From positions 1 through 12,052 of the forward strand of contig WLHA01000013.1 of NCBI GenBank assembly GCA_009702955.1: a stretch of DNA of 12,052 nt, written 5' to 3'. The DNA is from Actinomycetota bacterium (GTDB lineage Bacteria > Actinomycetota > Acidimicrobiia > IMCC26256). Position 1 is the first letter of the stretch; every line of letters starts with the position of its first letter. A model generated the notes under the pieces. That model saw only the letters and a program-made list of their open reading frames with translations, was not told where the DNA came from and made no database searches. The position numbers and the translations under genes were made by a program. Of this stretch, positions 6,064 through 12,052 are shown one piece after another.

Positions 6064-7254
6064 TCAGGCAGGAGACGCAAAGATAAGGGCAGCGATTTCG
6101 TCGAGCGCCTCAATGCTGTGTACGTCCCTAGCTAGAAAGGGCACGAAGGCAACTGCTGCGCCACGCCCGAGTCTGAGTTGAACGCCGTCAAGGTTGTGGC
6201 GTTCCCTCGCCCCCACAGTCTGGAAATCGGCGAGGACGTCTAGGTGCTGAGCCATCCTGTCCCTTGCTGACGAGGCTCCACTCTGCATCGCCGGAAGACC
6301 CCGCAGAGCGGATGCCCGTGAGCGCAGGGTATCCCCGTGCTCACTGCCGAACATTGGGTGTACTCGATTCACAATTAGCCCTGAGACGCGATACCCATGG
6401 TCGCCGATTCGCTCCGCAAAATACTCTGCCTCCTCGACGGCATCTCGGCGAGGTGAAGTGATTAAGACAAATTGAGTTGTGCTCTCAGCGATTAGCGCGC
6501 GCACGCTCATCGCTCTCTCCCTAAAACCCTCCTCCATGCCCTCGAAGGCGCGGAAGAAAGCAACTATGTCGTCCACGACCTCGGCGCCGATTACGCGACT
6601 GATGGCCCGCACCAATGTTTGTACGGCGACCCCTGCAGCACGGAGACCGGTTCGCGCAGGTGCAGTGATTACACGAAAGACGCGATTGTTGAGGAGGCGT
6701 AGTAACCGTTCGGGAGCGTCTAGAAAATCGAGAGCGTTGCGGCTTGGAGGAGTATCAACAACGATGAGGTCATAATCCCCACACTCCGATAGCTCATGGA
6801 GTTTCTCCATCGCCATGTACTCCTGTGTTCCGCCGAGCGCGGACGAAATGGAGCGATAAAAACTATTGGCAAGTATGCGCTCGGCCTGCTCGACTCCGTC
6901 TGCATAACGAGCAACCAATGCATCGAATGTTGCTTTTGGGTCGAGCATCATTGCTGAGAGTTGCCCGCTAGAGGAGTCGTCAGTACGCCTCCAGAGTTGC
7001 TCGTCGATAATGACGGGATCTGGAGCAAGCTCTGGTAGTCCAAGCGCATCGGCAAGGCGTTTTGCAGGGTCAATTGTCACGACAATGCTGCGCTGCCCAT
7101 TTCGCGCGGCCTGAATCGCCAGTGCCGCTGCGGTCGTGGTTTTCCCTACGCCTCCACTCCCTGCGCAGATTATGACGTGGGAGTCAGCAAGCAGAGATGC
7201 GAAAGTGATCGACGTGGAATCATTCGGGGAACCACCCATTGCCGCACTATTCAT
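6064..7254 (-). CDS. ArsA/Get3-like ATPase, second subunit (Rv3680-type)
   Basis: This is a 396-residue member of the ArsA/GET3 branch of SIMIBI NTPases, cytoplasmic, whose mycobacterial relative is Rv3680. It has a P-loop GSGGVGKT (32-39), switch I TIDPAKRLADALG with catalytic-type Asp62, and switch II VVDTPPSRNALDFLDAPERL (Asp167). The signature lysine of the deviant Walker A (KGGxGK) is Ser33 here, while the first ATPase keeps it, so the two subunits look complementary. No CxxC zinc motif of eukaryotic Get3 is present. The frame is open upstream to 7317, but the ATG at 7254 is preferred. It has GAGG 6 nt upstream and gives an 8-bp overlap with the preceding gene, typical of translational coupling. 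Client or substrate is unknown; arsenite transport is unlikely because no ArsB or ArsR is nearby. Confidence 0.92.
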   Translation of the reverse strand: MNSAAMGGSPNDSTSITFASLLADSHVIICAGSGGVGKTTTAAALAIQAARNGQRSIVVTIDPAKRLADALGLPELAPDPVIIDEQLWRRTDDSSSGQLSAMMLDPKATFDALVARYADGVEQAERILANSFYRSISSALGGTQEYMAMEKLHELSECGDYDLIVVDTPPSRNALDFLDAPERLLRLLNNRVFRVITAPARTGLRAAGVAVQTLVRAISRVIGAEVVDDIVAFFRAFEGMEEGFRERAMSVRALIAESTTQFVLITSPRRDAVEEAEYFAERIGDHGYRVSGLIVNRVHPMFGSEHGDTLRSRASALRGLPAMQSGASSARDRMAQHLDVLADFQTVGARERHNLDGVQLRLGRGAAVAFVPFLARDVHSIEALDEIAALIFASPA

Positions 7255-8269
7255 TGTTGGCCTCAGGTTCACGGATAATTGGATCTGGGAGCATCTCAAT
7301 CTGAGCACCGAGTGCATCTGCGAGTTTCTCTATCTGGGCAAATCCAATCTCGCCATCAAATAGATAAGGGAGGCGCAACTGTGGAATTGGAAGAGCGTCA
7401 CGAAGTTCGTCAGCTTGATGCGATTGCACCTGCCTTCGTGCATGTCTAAATGAAACGGCATCTGCAATGTCGCGTATCTCGTTAGAGCTAAGAGGAAACC
7501 CAGAGTCTTGAGCATCGAGCGATATGGATGCCTCAAGCGCTGCGTGATCAAAGACGCCTGGCTTAGTTAGATCGTTCTCGGATGCGATAGCGGGGTCGTC
7601 TGTATAGATGCCGTTGACGATGATTGGCCCTAGTGCCACACCGACTCGGTCTTCAAGAGCAAAGGCCGTCTCAATCGCTTCTCGAACTGGAGTCTCTTCA
7701 GGGGTGGTAACGAGCATTACCTGCGCGCGAGTTGGATCAGAGAGCATGGCTACAACGTCACTTGCCTGGGCCTTAATTGGGCCAACGCCGACGGCCTCAA
7801 GCAATCCGAGTGGAGAGGTGAGGAAGGAGACTGCATGGCCAGCAGCCGGTGCATCAACGAGGATCAAATCGAATGCTCTGCTCTGCTCTAAGCCCTTGAT
7901 CTTGCCCAACACCAGAATGTCCTTCATCCCCGGTACCGCCGTGGCGACAATCTCAAGGATCCCTGAGGCGTTGAGCCGGCGGGCGATTCGACCCAATCCG
8001 TTACCCTTAAGCCACTCAGCGAGTGCTGCGTCAGGGGTTAGGGTCCGTGCGCTAATACCTTTGGACAATACGATCTCTTCATATTCAAGATCGCTTACAC
8101 CGAACGCCTTTGAGAGCCCAGATTTGCCTTCGACCTCAGCAATGAGAACACTCAAGCCGGAGCGCGCCGCTACGACCGCTAACGCGGCCACGACGGTCGT
8201 CTTTCCGACACCGCCCTTCCCGGCCACGATGATCACCCTCGCGGTGGTACAGAATCGCCGCTGATCCAT
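7247..8269 (-). CDS. ArsA/Get3-like ATPase, first subunit (Rv3679-type)
   Basis: The 340-residue product has the full deviant Walker A GKGGVGKT (17-24, signature Lys18, P-loop Lys23). Switch II is LVDAPAAGHAVSFL (Asp139, His145). At switch I the family's DPA motif is replaced by EVEGKSG, so the catalytic-type Asp is Glu47. The same EVEG form is known in the mycobacterial partner Rv3679. The gene heads a minus-strand unit with the second ATPase and probably the response regulator. The ATG at 8269 lacks a clear Shine-Dalgarno; TAGCAT lies 8 nt upstream, suggesting a leaderless mRNA. A heterodimeric ATPase with its neighbour is inferred. The family assignment is secure, the biological role is not. 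Confidence 0.92.
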   Translation of the reverse strand: MDQRRFCTTARVIIVAGKGGVGKTTVVAALAVVAARSGLSVLIAEVEGKSGLSKAFGVSDLEYEEIVLSKGISARTLTPDAALAEWLKGNGLGRIARRLNASGILEIVATAVPGMKDILVLGKIKGLEQSRAFDLILVDAPAAGHAVSFLTSPLGLLEAVGVGPIKAQASDVVAMLSDPTRAQVMLVTTPEETPVREAIETAFALEDRVGVALGPIIVNGIYTDDPAIASENDLTKPGVFDHAALEASISLDAQDSGFPLSSNEIRDIADAVSFRHARRQVQSHQADELRDALPIPQLRLPYLFDGEIGFAQIEKLADALGAQIEMLPDPIIREPEANNE

Positions 8270-8277
8270 TAACCGTG

Positions 8278-8283
8278 ATGCTA
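8278..8283 (-). promoter_or_regulatory. Putative -10 box of the ArsA pair
   Basis: TAGCAT on the minus strand fits TANNNT and ends 8 nt before the ATG at 8269. It lies in the 25-bp gap between divergent genes, so the rest of this promoter would extend into the start of the NfeD-like gene. No convincing -35 is visible. Confidence 0.35.
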
Positions 8284-8294
8284 CGGGAGACTAA

Positions 8295-9788
8295 GTGCCA
8301 CACTTCAGACGACTACTAACAATTCTTTTAGGGGCAGGCTTCATCATCGCCGGGGTTGCCCCGCTTGCTGGCGCCGGTGGTGCTGGCGCTCCTATTACGG
8401 CCGCCCCATCTAGTGGCCGTGGTGGAGTGATAGTGGTCCAGGTCAAAGGGCTACTAGACCCGCCAAATATCGAGATCATGATGGGTGCTATCCGCGAGGC
8501 CAACAAGGCTCGCGCCTCGGTTGTGGTTATCAACCTCGACTCAACGGGCGCTGTAGACGTCGACCTCAAGCCACTATTAAAAATGATCCGCAATTCGAGA
8601 GTGGCCATCACTACCTGGATCGGGCCATCGGGAAGTGAAGCCAAGGGGGGAGCAGCGGTAATCGCAGCCGCCTCAGCGATTCTCGGAGTAGGAACCGGCG
8701 CCCATATTGGTGCTGCCTCTCCTATGAGACGGGACGCCGATACTCCGAACTCGTCACAGACGAGCGCTCTACTCGCAACGGAGGCGCTAAGGGTTGGGCG
8801 TAACGCGTCGGAGTCAGAGTTGATTAGCACCAAACGCATTAACGCGAAGGATGCAACTTCATCAGGTGTCTCTGATCGTGTCTGCGGTACTCGGAAGAAT
8901 GGCGACGGCTGCGCAACTCTCGGGGACTTTGTTGTGCGGATCGATGGCCACATTGCAGCGACAGCGCAAGGCCCAGTAAGAATTGAGACCTCACGTGTCG
9001 TAGGTGAAGGGCAAGATCGGCGTAGGCAACCAAATCAAGATGTGCGCTTCCGTAAACTTGGTTTAGTCGGCCAGATGGAGCACACGCTCACTAATCCTTC
9101 GTTTGCTTATGTGTTGATTCTCGTGGGCCTCTCCTTAATTATGTTTGAGTTCTTTACAATCAGCATTGGCCTAGCTGGTGGTGCCGGTGCCATCTGCGTG
9201 ATCGGAGCCTGCATCGGGTTCTCTCACCTGCCAGTCTCAGGATTAGGTATCGCTCTACTCCTGCTATCAATGTTTGGATTCGCTGTAGATGTGCAGGCTG
9301 GGAAGCCAGCTGTATGGAGCGGTATAGCTACCGTCGCACTCATTGCTGGATCCTTGATGCTTTACGACGCAGGGTCGAGCCTCAACGTTCCGTGGTGGCT
9401 CTTGATTGTGATGGTCGGAGCGACTCTGCTTTTCATGATTACGGCAATGCCGATAGCGGTACGTTCACGTTTCTCAACGCCAACAGTTGGGCGTGAAGGT
9501 CTGATTGGAGAAATGGGTGAGGCGGTCGTAGCGATCAATCCTGATGGGGTAGTGCTAGTTCGTGGAGCGCCATGGCGTGCGCGTACAAACCGCGCTACTC
9601 CGATCGCAGCAGGTGACGTTATTCGGGTCAGCGAGGTCGACGGACTTGTCCTTGAGGTGGAGCCTGAGGAGGGTGCCGCTCGGGACTACCGCGAGATGCG
9701 CAGAGGAAGCGTCGGCGATCCTGATGCTCTTAATGATGATGCTCTTATTGATGACGGTCTTAATGAAGCGGGTCTTGACCCGAGCTAA
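8295..9788 (+). CDS. Long-form NfeD family membrane protein with a degenerate SppA/ClpP-like domain
   Basis: The 497-residue product has a signal or anchor segment (6-26) and then an SppA/ClpP-fold region (about 43-200: VIVVQVKGLLDPP, VVVINLDSTG, TTWIGPSGSEA, GTGAHIGAASP). A hydrophobic block of four or five membrane segments follows (about 271-389), then a C-terminal OB-fold-like NfeD domain (398-456: GLIGEMGEAV, PDGVVLVRGAPWRAR). In active relatives such as PH1510-N the nucleophile lies in PSGxxAxSAG; here PSGSEAKGGA has Gly118 at that position, so proteolysis is doubtful. The tail (477-493) is an acidic five-residue repeat. NfeD proteins are usually linked to membrane quality control with stomatin/SPFH partners; none is in this window. 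The GTG at 8295 is preceded by GGGAGA at 4-nt spacing. Family is secure; function is inferred. Confidence 0.9.
   Translation: MPHFRRLLTILLGAGFIIAGVAPLAGAGGAGAPITAAPSSGRGGVIVVQVKGLLDPPNIEIMMGAIREANKARASVVVINLDSTGAVDVDLKPLLKMIRNSRVAITTWIGPSGSEAKGGAAVIAAASAILGVGTGAHIGAASPMRRDADTPNSSQTSALLATEALRVGRNASESELISTKRINAKDATSSGVSDRVCGTRKNGDGCATLGDFVVRIDGHIAATAQGPVRIETSRVVGEGQDRRRQPNQDVRFRKLGLVGQMEHTLTNPSFAYVLILVGLSLIMFEFFTISIGLAGGAGAICVIGACIGFSHLPVSGLGIALLLLSMFGFAVDVQAGKPAVWSGIATVALIAGSLMLYDAGSSLNVPWWLLIVMVGATLLFMITAMPIAVRSRFSTPTVGREGLIGEMGEAVVAINPDGVVLVRGAPWRARTNRATPIAAGDVIRVSEVDGLVLEVEPEEGAARDYREMRRGSVGDPDALNDDALIDDGLNEAGLDPS
9723..9779 (+). repeat. Short tandem coding repeat in the NfeD-like C-terminus
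   Basis: Four imperfect 15-bp units encode DALND, DALID, DGLNE and AGLD. The first two differ at one base (AAT versus ATT). They give an acidic tail after the OB-fold domain and look like slippage expansion. Confidence 0.75.
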
Positions 9789-10034
9789 AAAGGCTTAGAT
9801 CGTCAAGAAACACCTTAAATAACAAGGTTGTTATCAAGCATCGTCCCTCTGCACCATTTGTCTCTAATTGCGCAGTGATTACACCTACACGCGCCATTTT
9901 GAGTTGCCGTCATCTACCCGTAAGCCTATGGGCAACTACTCCAGGTCTAGGTCGCTCTTTACTTGGAGTGCTGAGCGGGGATAGGTTCGGCCACGAAGGC
10001 AATTAGCAATTTGTCTAGAGGGAGCGGTGAAGTC
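9789..10034 (+). other. Intergenic region upstream of whiB
   Basis: These 246 bp hold no convincing gene. A 16-bp inverted repeat, ATAACAA-GG-TTGTTAT, lies at 9819-9834. A GTTGCC/GGCAAC inverted repeat spans about 9904-9935. The whiB promoter should be here but no strong -35/-10 pair stands out. No intrinsic terminator for the NfeD-like gene is clear. Confidence 0.5.
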
Positions 10035-10307
10035 GTGTCGGGCAAGACTGAATTTCAAATCAAGACCGTAAATCAAACTTGGCAGATCAACTCAGCATGC
10101 CGAGGACCCGAGGCGGTTCTGTTCTTTCCTCCGACCACGAGCGAGCGCCGTGACGATCGCGATCTGCGCGAGCGACGCGCTAAAGCAATATGCAGCGGAT
10201 GCAGCGTGAAGGCTGAGTGCCTTGAGTATGCACTAGAGATTCGCGAGCCATTCGGTATCTGGGGTGGGCTCAATGAAGTTGAGCGCCGAGGGTTGCTTCG
10301 TATTTAA
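10035..10307 (+). CDS. WhiB-family iron-sulfur transcriptional regulator
   Basis: WhiB proteins are small actinobacterial factors that bind a [4Fe-4S] cluster and the principal sigma factor and respond to redox or nitric oxide. The 90-residue product has the four cluster ligands: one Cys in INSACRGPEA, then ICSGCSVKAECLEYAL (C-x2-C-x5-C). The signature turn FGIWGGLNEVERRGLLR follows. The GTG at 10035 is chosen because GAGGGAG and GGTGA lie just upstream; the in-frame TTG at 10011 is possible but has poorer spacing. The protein ends right after the GIWGG helix, without the long basic tail of WhiB4. The position beside an ArsA pair recalls mycobacterial whiB4, but the subclass cannot be fixed from sequence alone. 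Confidence 0.95.
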   Translation: MSGKTEFQIKTVNQTWQINSACRGPEAVLFFPPTTSERRDDRDLRERRAKAICSGCSVKAECLEYALEIREPFGIWGGLNEVERRGLLRI

Positions 10308-10317
10308 GAGATGGTCT

Positions 10318-10344
10318 TTGATATTGATAGTCATTGCGTACACT
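10318..10344 (+). promoter_or_regulatory. Putative promoter of the NUDIX-MBL operon
   Basis: TACACT (10339-10344) fits TANNNT and ends 8 nt before the GTG at 10353. Tandem TTGATA hexamers (10318-10323 and 10324-10329) lie upstream; the first is 15 bp away and CTTTGA (10316-10321) is 17 bp away. GAGAGG before the GTG is only 2 nt distant, too close for normal ribosome binding. A leaderless start is therefore plausible. Confidence 0.45.
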
Positions 10345-10352
10345 GAGAGGCT

Positions 10353-11177
10353 GTGGCATCGAGTGCAGCTTCTGACCTAGGAGTAGCGCCCCCTGTCCGC
10401 GAGGCTGCAACTGTCATGCTGGTGAGGGACGCTCCTCACCTAGAGGTATTTATGCTGCGCCGCAACCTTGGCGCACTCTGGGTAGGCGGCGCGCATGTAT
10501 TTCCCGGCGGCGCTGTTGATGGCGATGATCGCGATGAGCGTCTGCTCTCACGCTGCGATGGCCCCGACGATGCAACCGCAAGCCGCTTGCTTGGTCACGA
10601 TAGCGGCGGTCTTGGTTACTGGGTTGCTGCAATTCGAGAGACGTTCGAAGAGGCCGGAGTGCTCCTTGCGCTCCATTCGGATGGTTCGTTGATAGATCCG
10701 CGCGAATCTGCATGGGGCCGTCTCGTAGAGGCTCGTTATGCATTGAATGCTGGTGACTGCAGCTTTATTGAGGTGGTGGAGTCAGAAGATCTGATGCTTG
10801 CCTGCTCAAGTCTGATGCTCTTTTCACATTGGATTACACCCGTCGGTATGCCGCGAAGGTACGACACTTGGTTCTTTGTAGCCGCTGCTCCCGAGGGTCA
10901 TTCCTATCTTCACGACGATGGAGAGACCGTCGAGTCTGCTTGGAAGAGACCACCAGAGGCCGTTGCCGAGGCAGAGCGCGATGAGATCGATCTGATTCTT
11001 CCAACACGCAGAAGCCTCGATGCGCTTAGTCACTTTCTTAACACTGAAGGATTATTCAGCCATATTGAGGAGCATGCGGGAGAGGGCAACCAGCGCCTTC
11101 CTATGGTCCTTGATATTGCCGGTGGAGAGCGGCTAGCGCTTCCCGGAGAGACAACATCGAGCGCGAGGTCTAGTTAA
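10353..11177 (+). CDS. NUDIX hydrolase, NUDT19-like
   Basis: The 274-residue product has a split NUDIX box. FPGGAVD (50-56) and RETFEEAGVLL (95-105) are separated by an insertion of about 38 residues containing a GYWVAA helix start. This long-insert layout is typical of the NUDT19/RP2p group, whose mammalian member cleaves CoA and acyl-CoA diphosphates; most NUDIX boxes are contiguous. The RExxEExG metal-binding Glu residues (Glu96, Glu99, Glu100) are present. The N-terminal beta strands (REAATVMLVRDA, LEVFMLRRN) fit the fold. The next gene starts immediately after the stop, so the two are co-transcribed. The actual substrate is unknown; CoA-type substrates are inferred from the subgroup. Confidence 0.9.
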   Translation: MASSAASDLGVAPPVREAATVMLVRDAPHLEVFMLRRNLGALWVGGAHVFPGGAVDGDDRDERLLSRCDGPDDATASRLLGHDSGGLGYWVAAIRETFEEAGVLLALHSDGSLIDPRESAWGRLVEARYALNAGDCSFIEVVESEDLMLACSSLMLFSHWITPVGMPRRYDTWFFVAAAPEGHSYLHDDGETVESAWKRPPEAVAEAERDEIDLILPTRRSLDALSHFLNTEGLFSHIEEHAGEGNQRLPMVLDIAGGERLALPGETTSSARSS

Positions 11178-12002
11178 GTGGCGCGCACAACCCACACCGC
11201 TCCTGATGTCTTATCGCCCTACGTGCGCAGAGTGCTTGCTCCAAACGCCAATTACATGACAGGGCCCGGTACCAATACTTGGCTAGTCGGCGACTCGGAT
11301 ATTTGTGTCATCGACCCTGGGCCCAATGACGCAAAGCACATTGACTCAATCATCGCTGCCGCTGGGCGTAGAAATATTCAATCGATTCTCCTCACGCACA
11401 CGCACTCGGACCATGCCCCGGGCGCAGCCCTCCTGGCTCAGAAGACGGGAGCACCGATACTCGCGTACCCGACTCGCCAGAGGGGAGTGCACTTAGACGG
11501 TCGGCTTCTTGATGGAGCGATCGTTGAGGGTTCTGGGTTTTCACTTGTAGCGCTTCACACGCCAGGGCATGCACCGAATCATCTCTGCTTCTGGTTAGAG
11601 GAAGATGGGGCACTCTTCACAGGCGACAACATTCTCGATGGAATGTGGTCTGTCATCTCGCCAAATAGAGGAGGCGACATGGCTGAGTACATCGCATCTC
11701 TAAAGCGGATGCGTTCGATTCGTGCAGAGTGGATAGCGCCGGGGCATGGTCAGCGAATAGAGGATCCCCGATTTCGAATCAACGAATATCTTCAGCATCG
11801 CCGCAAACGTGAGAAACAAATCTTGAGGTGCTTGGGTAAGGGCCCATCAACTATTGCTGGGATTGTTAATGAACTGTATTCAGAGCTCGCGGGGCCGCTG
11901 AGACCTGTTGCGGGTCGTCAGGTCCACGCTCACCTACTCAAACTTCGCAACGAAGGAAGTGTTATCGGTAGCAGCGCTCGAACTAAGTGGAGCTTGAGTT
12001 AG
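11178..12002 (+). CDS. Metallo-beta-lactamase-fold hydrolase, LACTB2-like (Rv3677c-type)
   Basis: The 274-residue product has the full metal-ligand set of the MBL fold: HTHSDH (His74, His76, Asp78, His79), His131 in HTPGHAPNH, Asp150 in FTGDN and His190 in APGHG. The start (NANYMTGPGTNTWLVG, CVIDPGP) and a C-terminal winged-helix-like region (about 205-274, LRPVAGRQVHAHLLKL) match LACTB2-like proteins. The human member is an endoribonuclease; glyoxalase II-like thioesterase activity is another possibility. The GTG start directly abuts the NUDIX stop codon and has GAGG at 9-nt spacing. The position matches Rv3677c next to the mycobacterial ArsA pair. The stop codon overlaps the end of a minus-strand frame. 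Family is secure; substrate is unknown. Confidence 0.93.
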   Translation: MARTTHTAPDVLSPYVRRVLAPNANYMTGPGTNTWLVGDSDICVIDPGPNDAKHIDSIIAAAGRRNIQSILLTHTHSDHAPGAALLAQKTGAPILAYPTRQRGVHLDGRLLDGAIVEGSGFSLVALHTPGHAPNHLCFWLEEDGALFTGDNILDGMWSVISPNRGGDMAEYIASLKRMRSIRAEWIAPGHGQRIEDPRFRINEYLQHRRKREKQILRCLGKGPSTIAGIVNELYSELAGPLRPVAGRQVHAHLLKLRNEGSVIGSSARTKWSLS

Positions 12003-12052
12003 GCGCGGTCTCTGTCGTCAAACGCTGCAGCTGCTGCCTCAAGAATTCGGGC
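11999..12052 (-). CDS. Possible 3' end of a minus-strand gene, truncated by the window edge
   Basis: The minus-strand frame is open from the right edge to a TAA at 11999-12001 and encodes ARILEAAAAAFDDRDRA. Its stop overlaps the MBL stop by a few bases in a convergent arrangement. The Ala/Glu/Asp-rich helix fits a protein C-terminus, but 17 codons are too few to name a family. Confidence 0.35.
   Translation of the reverse strand, partial: ARILEAAAAAFDDRDRA

Noticed and set aside
5567..6181. A 204-codon plus-strand open frame opposite the response regulator
   Set aside because: Its product is Ser/Arg/Ala-rich with no family motif, while the opposite strand encodes a clear receiver domain and the ArsA C-terminus. 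It is an antisense shadow.
7608..8264. A 218-codon plus-strand open frame opposite the first ArsA gene
   Set aside because: Low-complexity Ser/Pro/Ala product lying wholly over a P-loop ATPase gene. It is an antisense shadow.
6064..8269. Arsenite resistance operon
   Set aside because: The ArsA-like pair lacks ArsB, ArsC, ArsR or ArsD neighbours and matches the actinobacterial Rv3679-Rv3680 type instead.
8291..8953. A 220-codon minus-strand open frame opposite the NfeD-like gene
   Set aside because: No recognisable domain, and it covers the signal-peptide and SppA-like coding region of the plus strand.
9886..9913. A second sigma-28-like site upstream of whiB (TACA-N16-GCCGTCAT, also preceded by CATTTTGAG like the site at 3064-3090)
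   Set aside because: Both boxes depart from the consensus, and the shared CATTTTGAG sits at a different offset from the GCCG core, so the likeness is probably chance.
10011..10034. TTG at 10011 as the whiB start
   Set aside because: It is in frame, but the purine-rich GAGGGAG and GGTGA lie between it and the GTG at 10035, which fit ribosome binding for the later start.
11999..12052. TetR-type N-terminus (RILEAAAAAF resembles the first TetR helix)
   Set aside because: The frame stops six codons later and reads in from outside the window, so it is a C-terminal tail rather than the start of a regulator.
1..12052. CRISPR arrays, insertion sequences, prophage or integrase-flanked island at the tRNA-Pro gene
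   Set aside because: No regularly spaced direct repeats, no transposase or integrase frame, and no duplicated tRNA 3' end were seen in the window.

Overview
The window looks like chromosome from an actinomycete (Actinomycetota). The main evidence is a WhiB-family iron-sulfur regulator, a pair of actinobacterial-type ArsA/Get3-like ATPases next to it, adjacent aspartate kinase and aspartate-semialdehyde dehydrogenase genes, frequent GTG starts and a tRNA-Pro gene with encoded CCA. The moderate GC content and the secreted protein with actinobacterial RLLDTR-type repeats would suit a lineage such as Acidimicrobiia. That placement is inference only. No transposase, phage gene, CRISPR array or integrase was seen.

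Layout. (1) 1-551, minus: the N-terminal part of a secreted CocE/NonD (peptidase S15-like) hydrolase that runs off the left edge. (2) 722-2981, plus: ask and asd, the first two steps of the aspartate pathway to lysine, threonine, methionine and diaminopimelate. A strong internal Shine-Dalgarno and ATG inside ask could make a separate regulatory beta subunit. (3) 3064-5418, plus: a sigma-28/WhiG-type promoter followed by a large exported protein with three cysteine-paired repeats and a GH43-like beta-propeller. (4) 5451-5578, minus: tRNA-Pro(CGG) with its own -10 box and terminator. (5) 8269-5590, minus: two overlapping ArsA-family ATPase genes, then a single-domain response regulator. (6) 8295-9788, plus: a long-form NfeD membrane protein, divergent from the ATPases across only 25 bp. 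(7) 10035-12002, plus: a WhiB regulator, then a NUDT19-like NUDIX hydrolase and a LACTB2-like metallo-beta-lactamase-fold hydrolase packed end to end. (8) 11999-12052, minus: the likely tail of a further gene.

The right-hand half resembles the mycobacterial neighbourhood containing Rv3677c (MBL fold), Rv3679-Rv3680 (ArsA pair) and whiB4 (Rv3681c). The two ATPases have complementary defects in their active-site motifs, so they probably work as an obligate heterodimer with one competent nucleotide site. The NfeD-type protein keeps the SppA/ClpP-like fold region but lacks the catalytic serine, so it is probably a scaffold or pseudoprotease.

Several genes at the head of transcription units (ask, the response regulator, the first ArsA gene, the NUDIX gene) lack a properly spaced Shine-Dalgarno and have a TANNNT box 7-8 nt before the start codon. 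Downstream operon genes have clear Shine-Dalgarno sequences. This suggests leaderless transcripts are common here.
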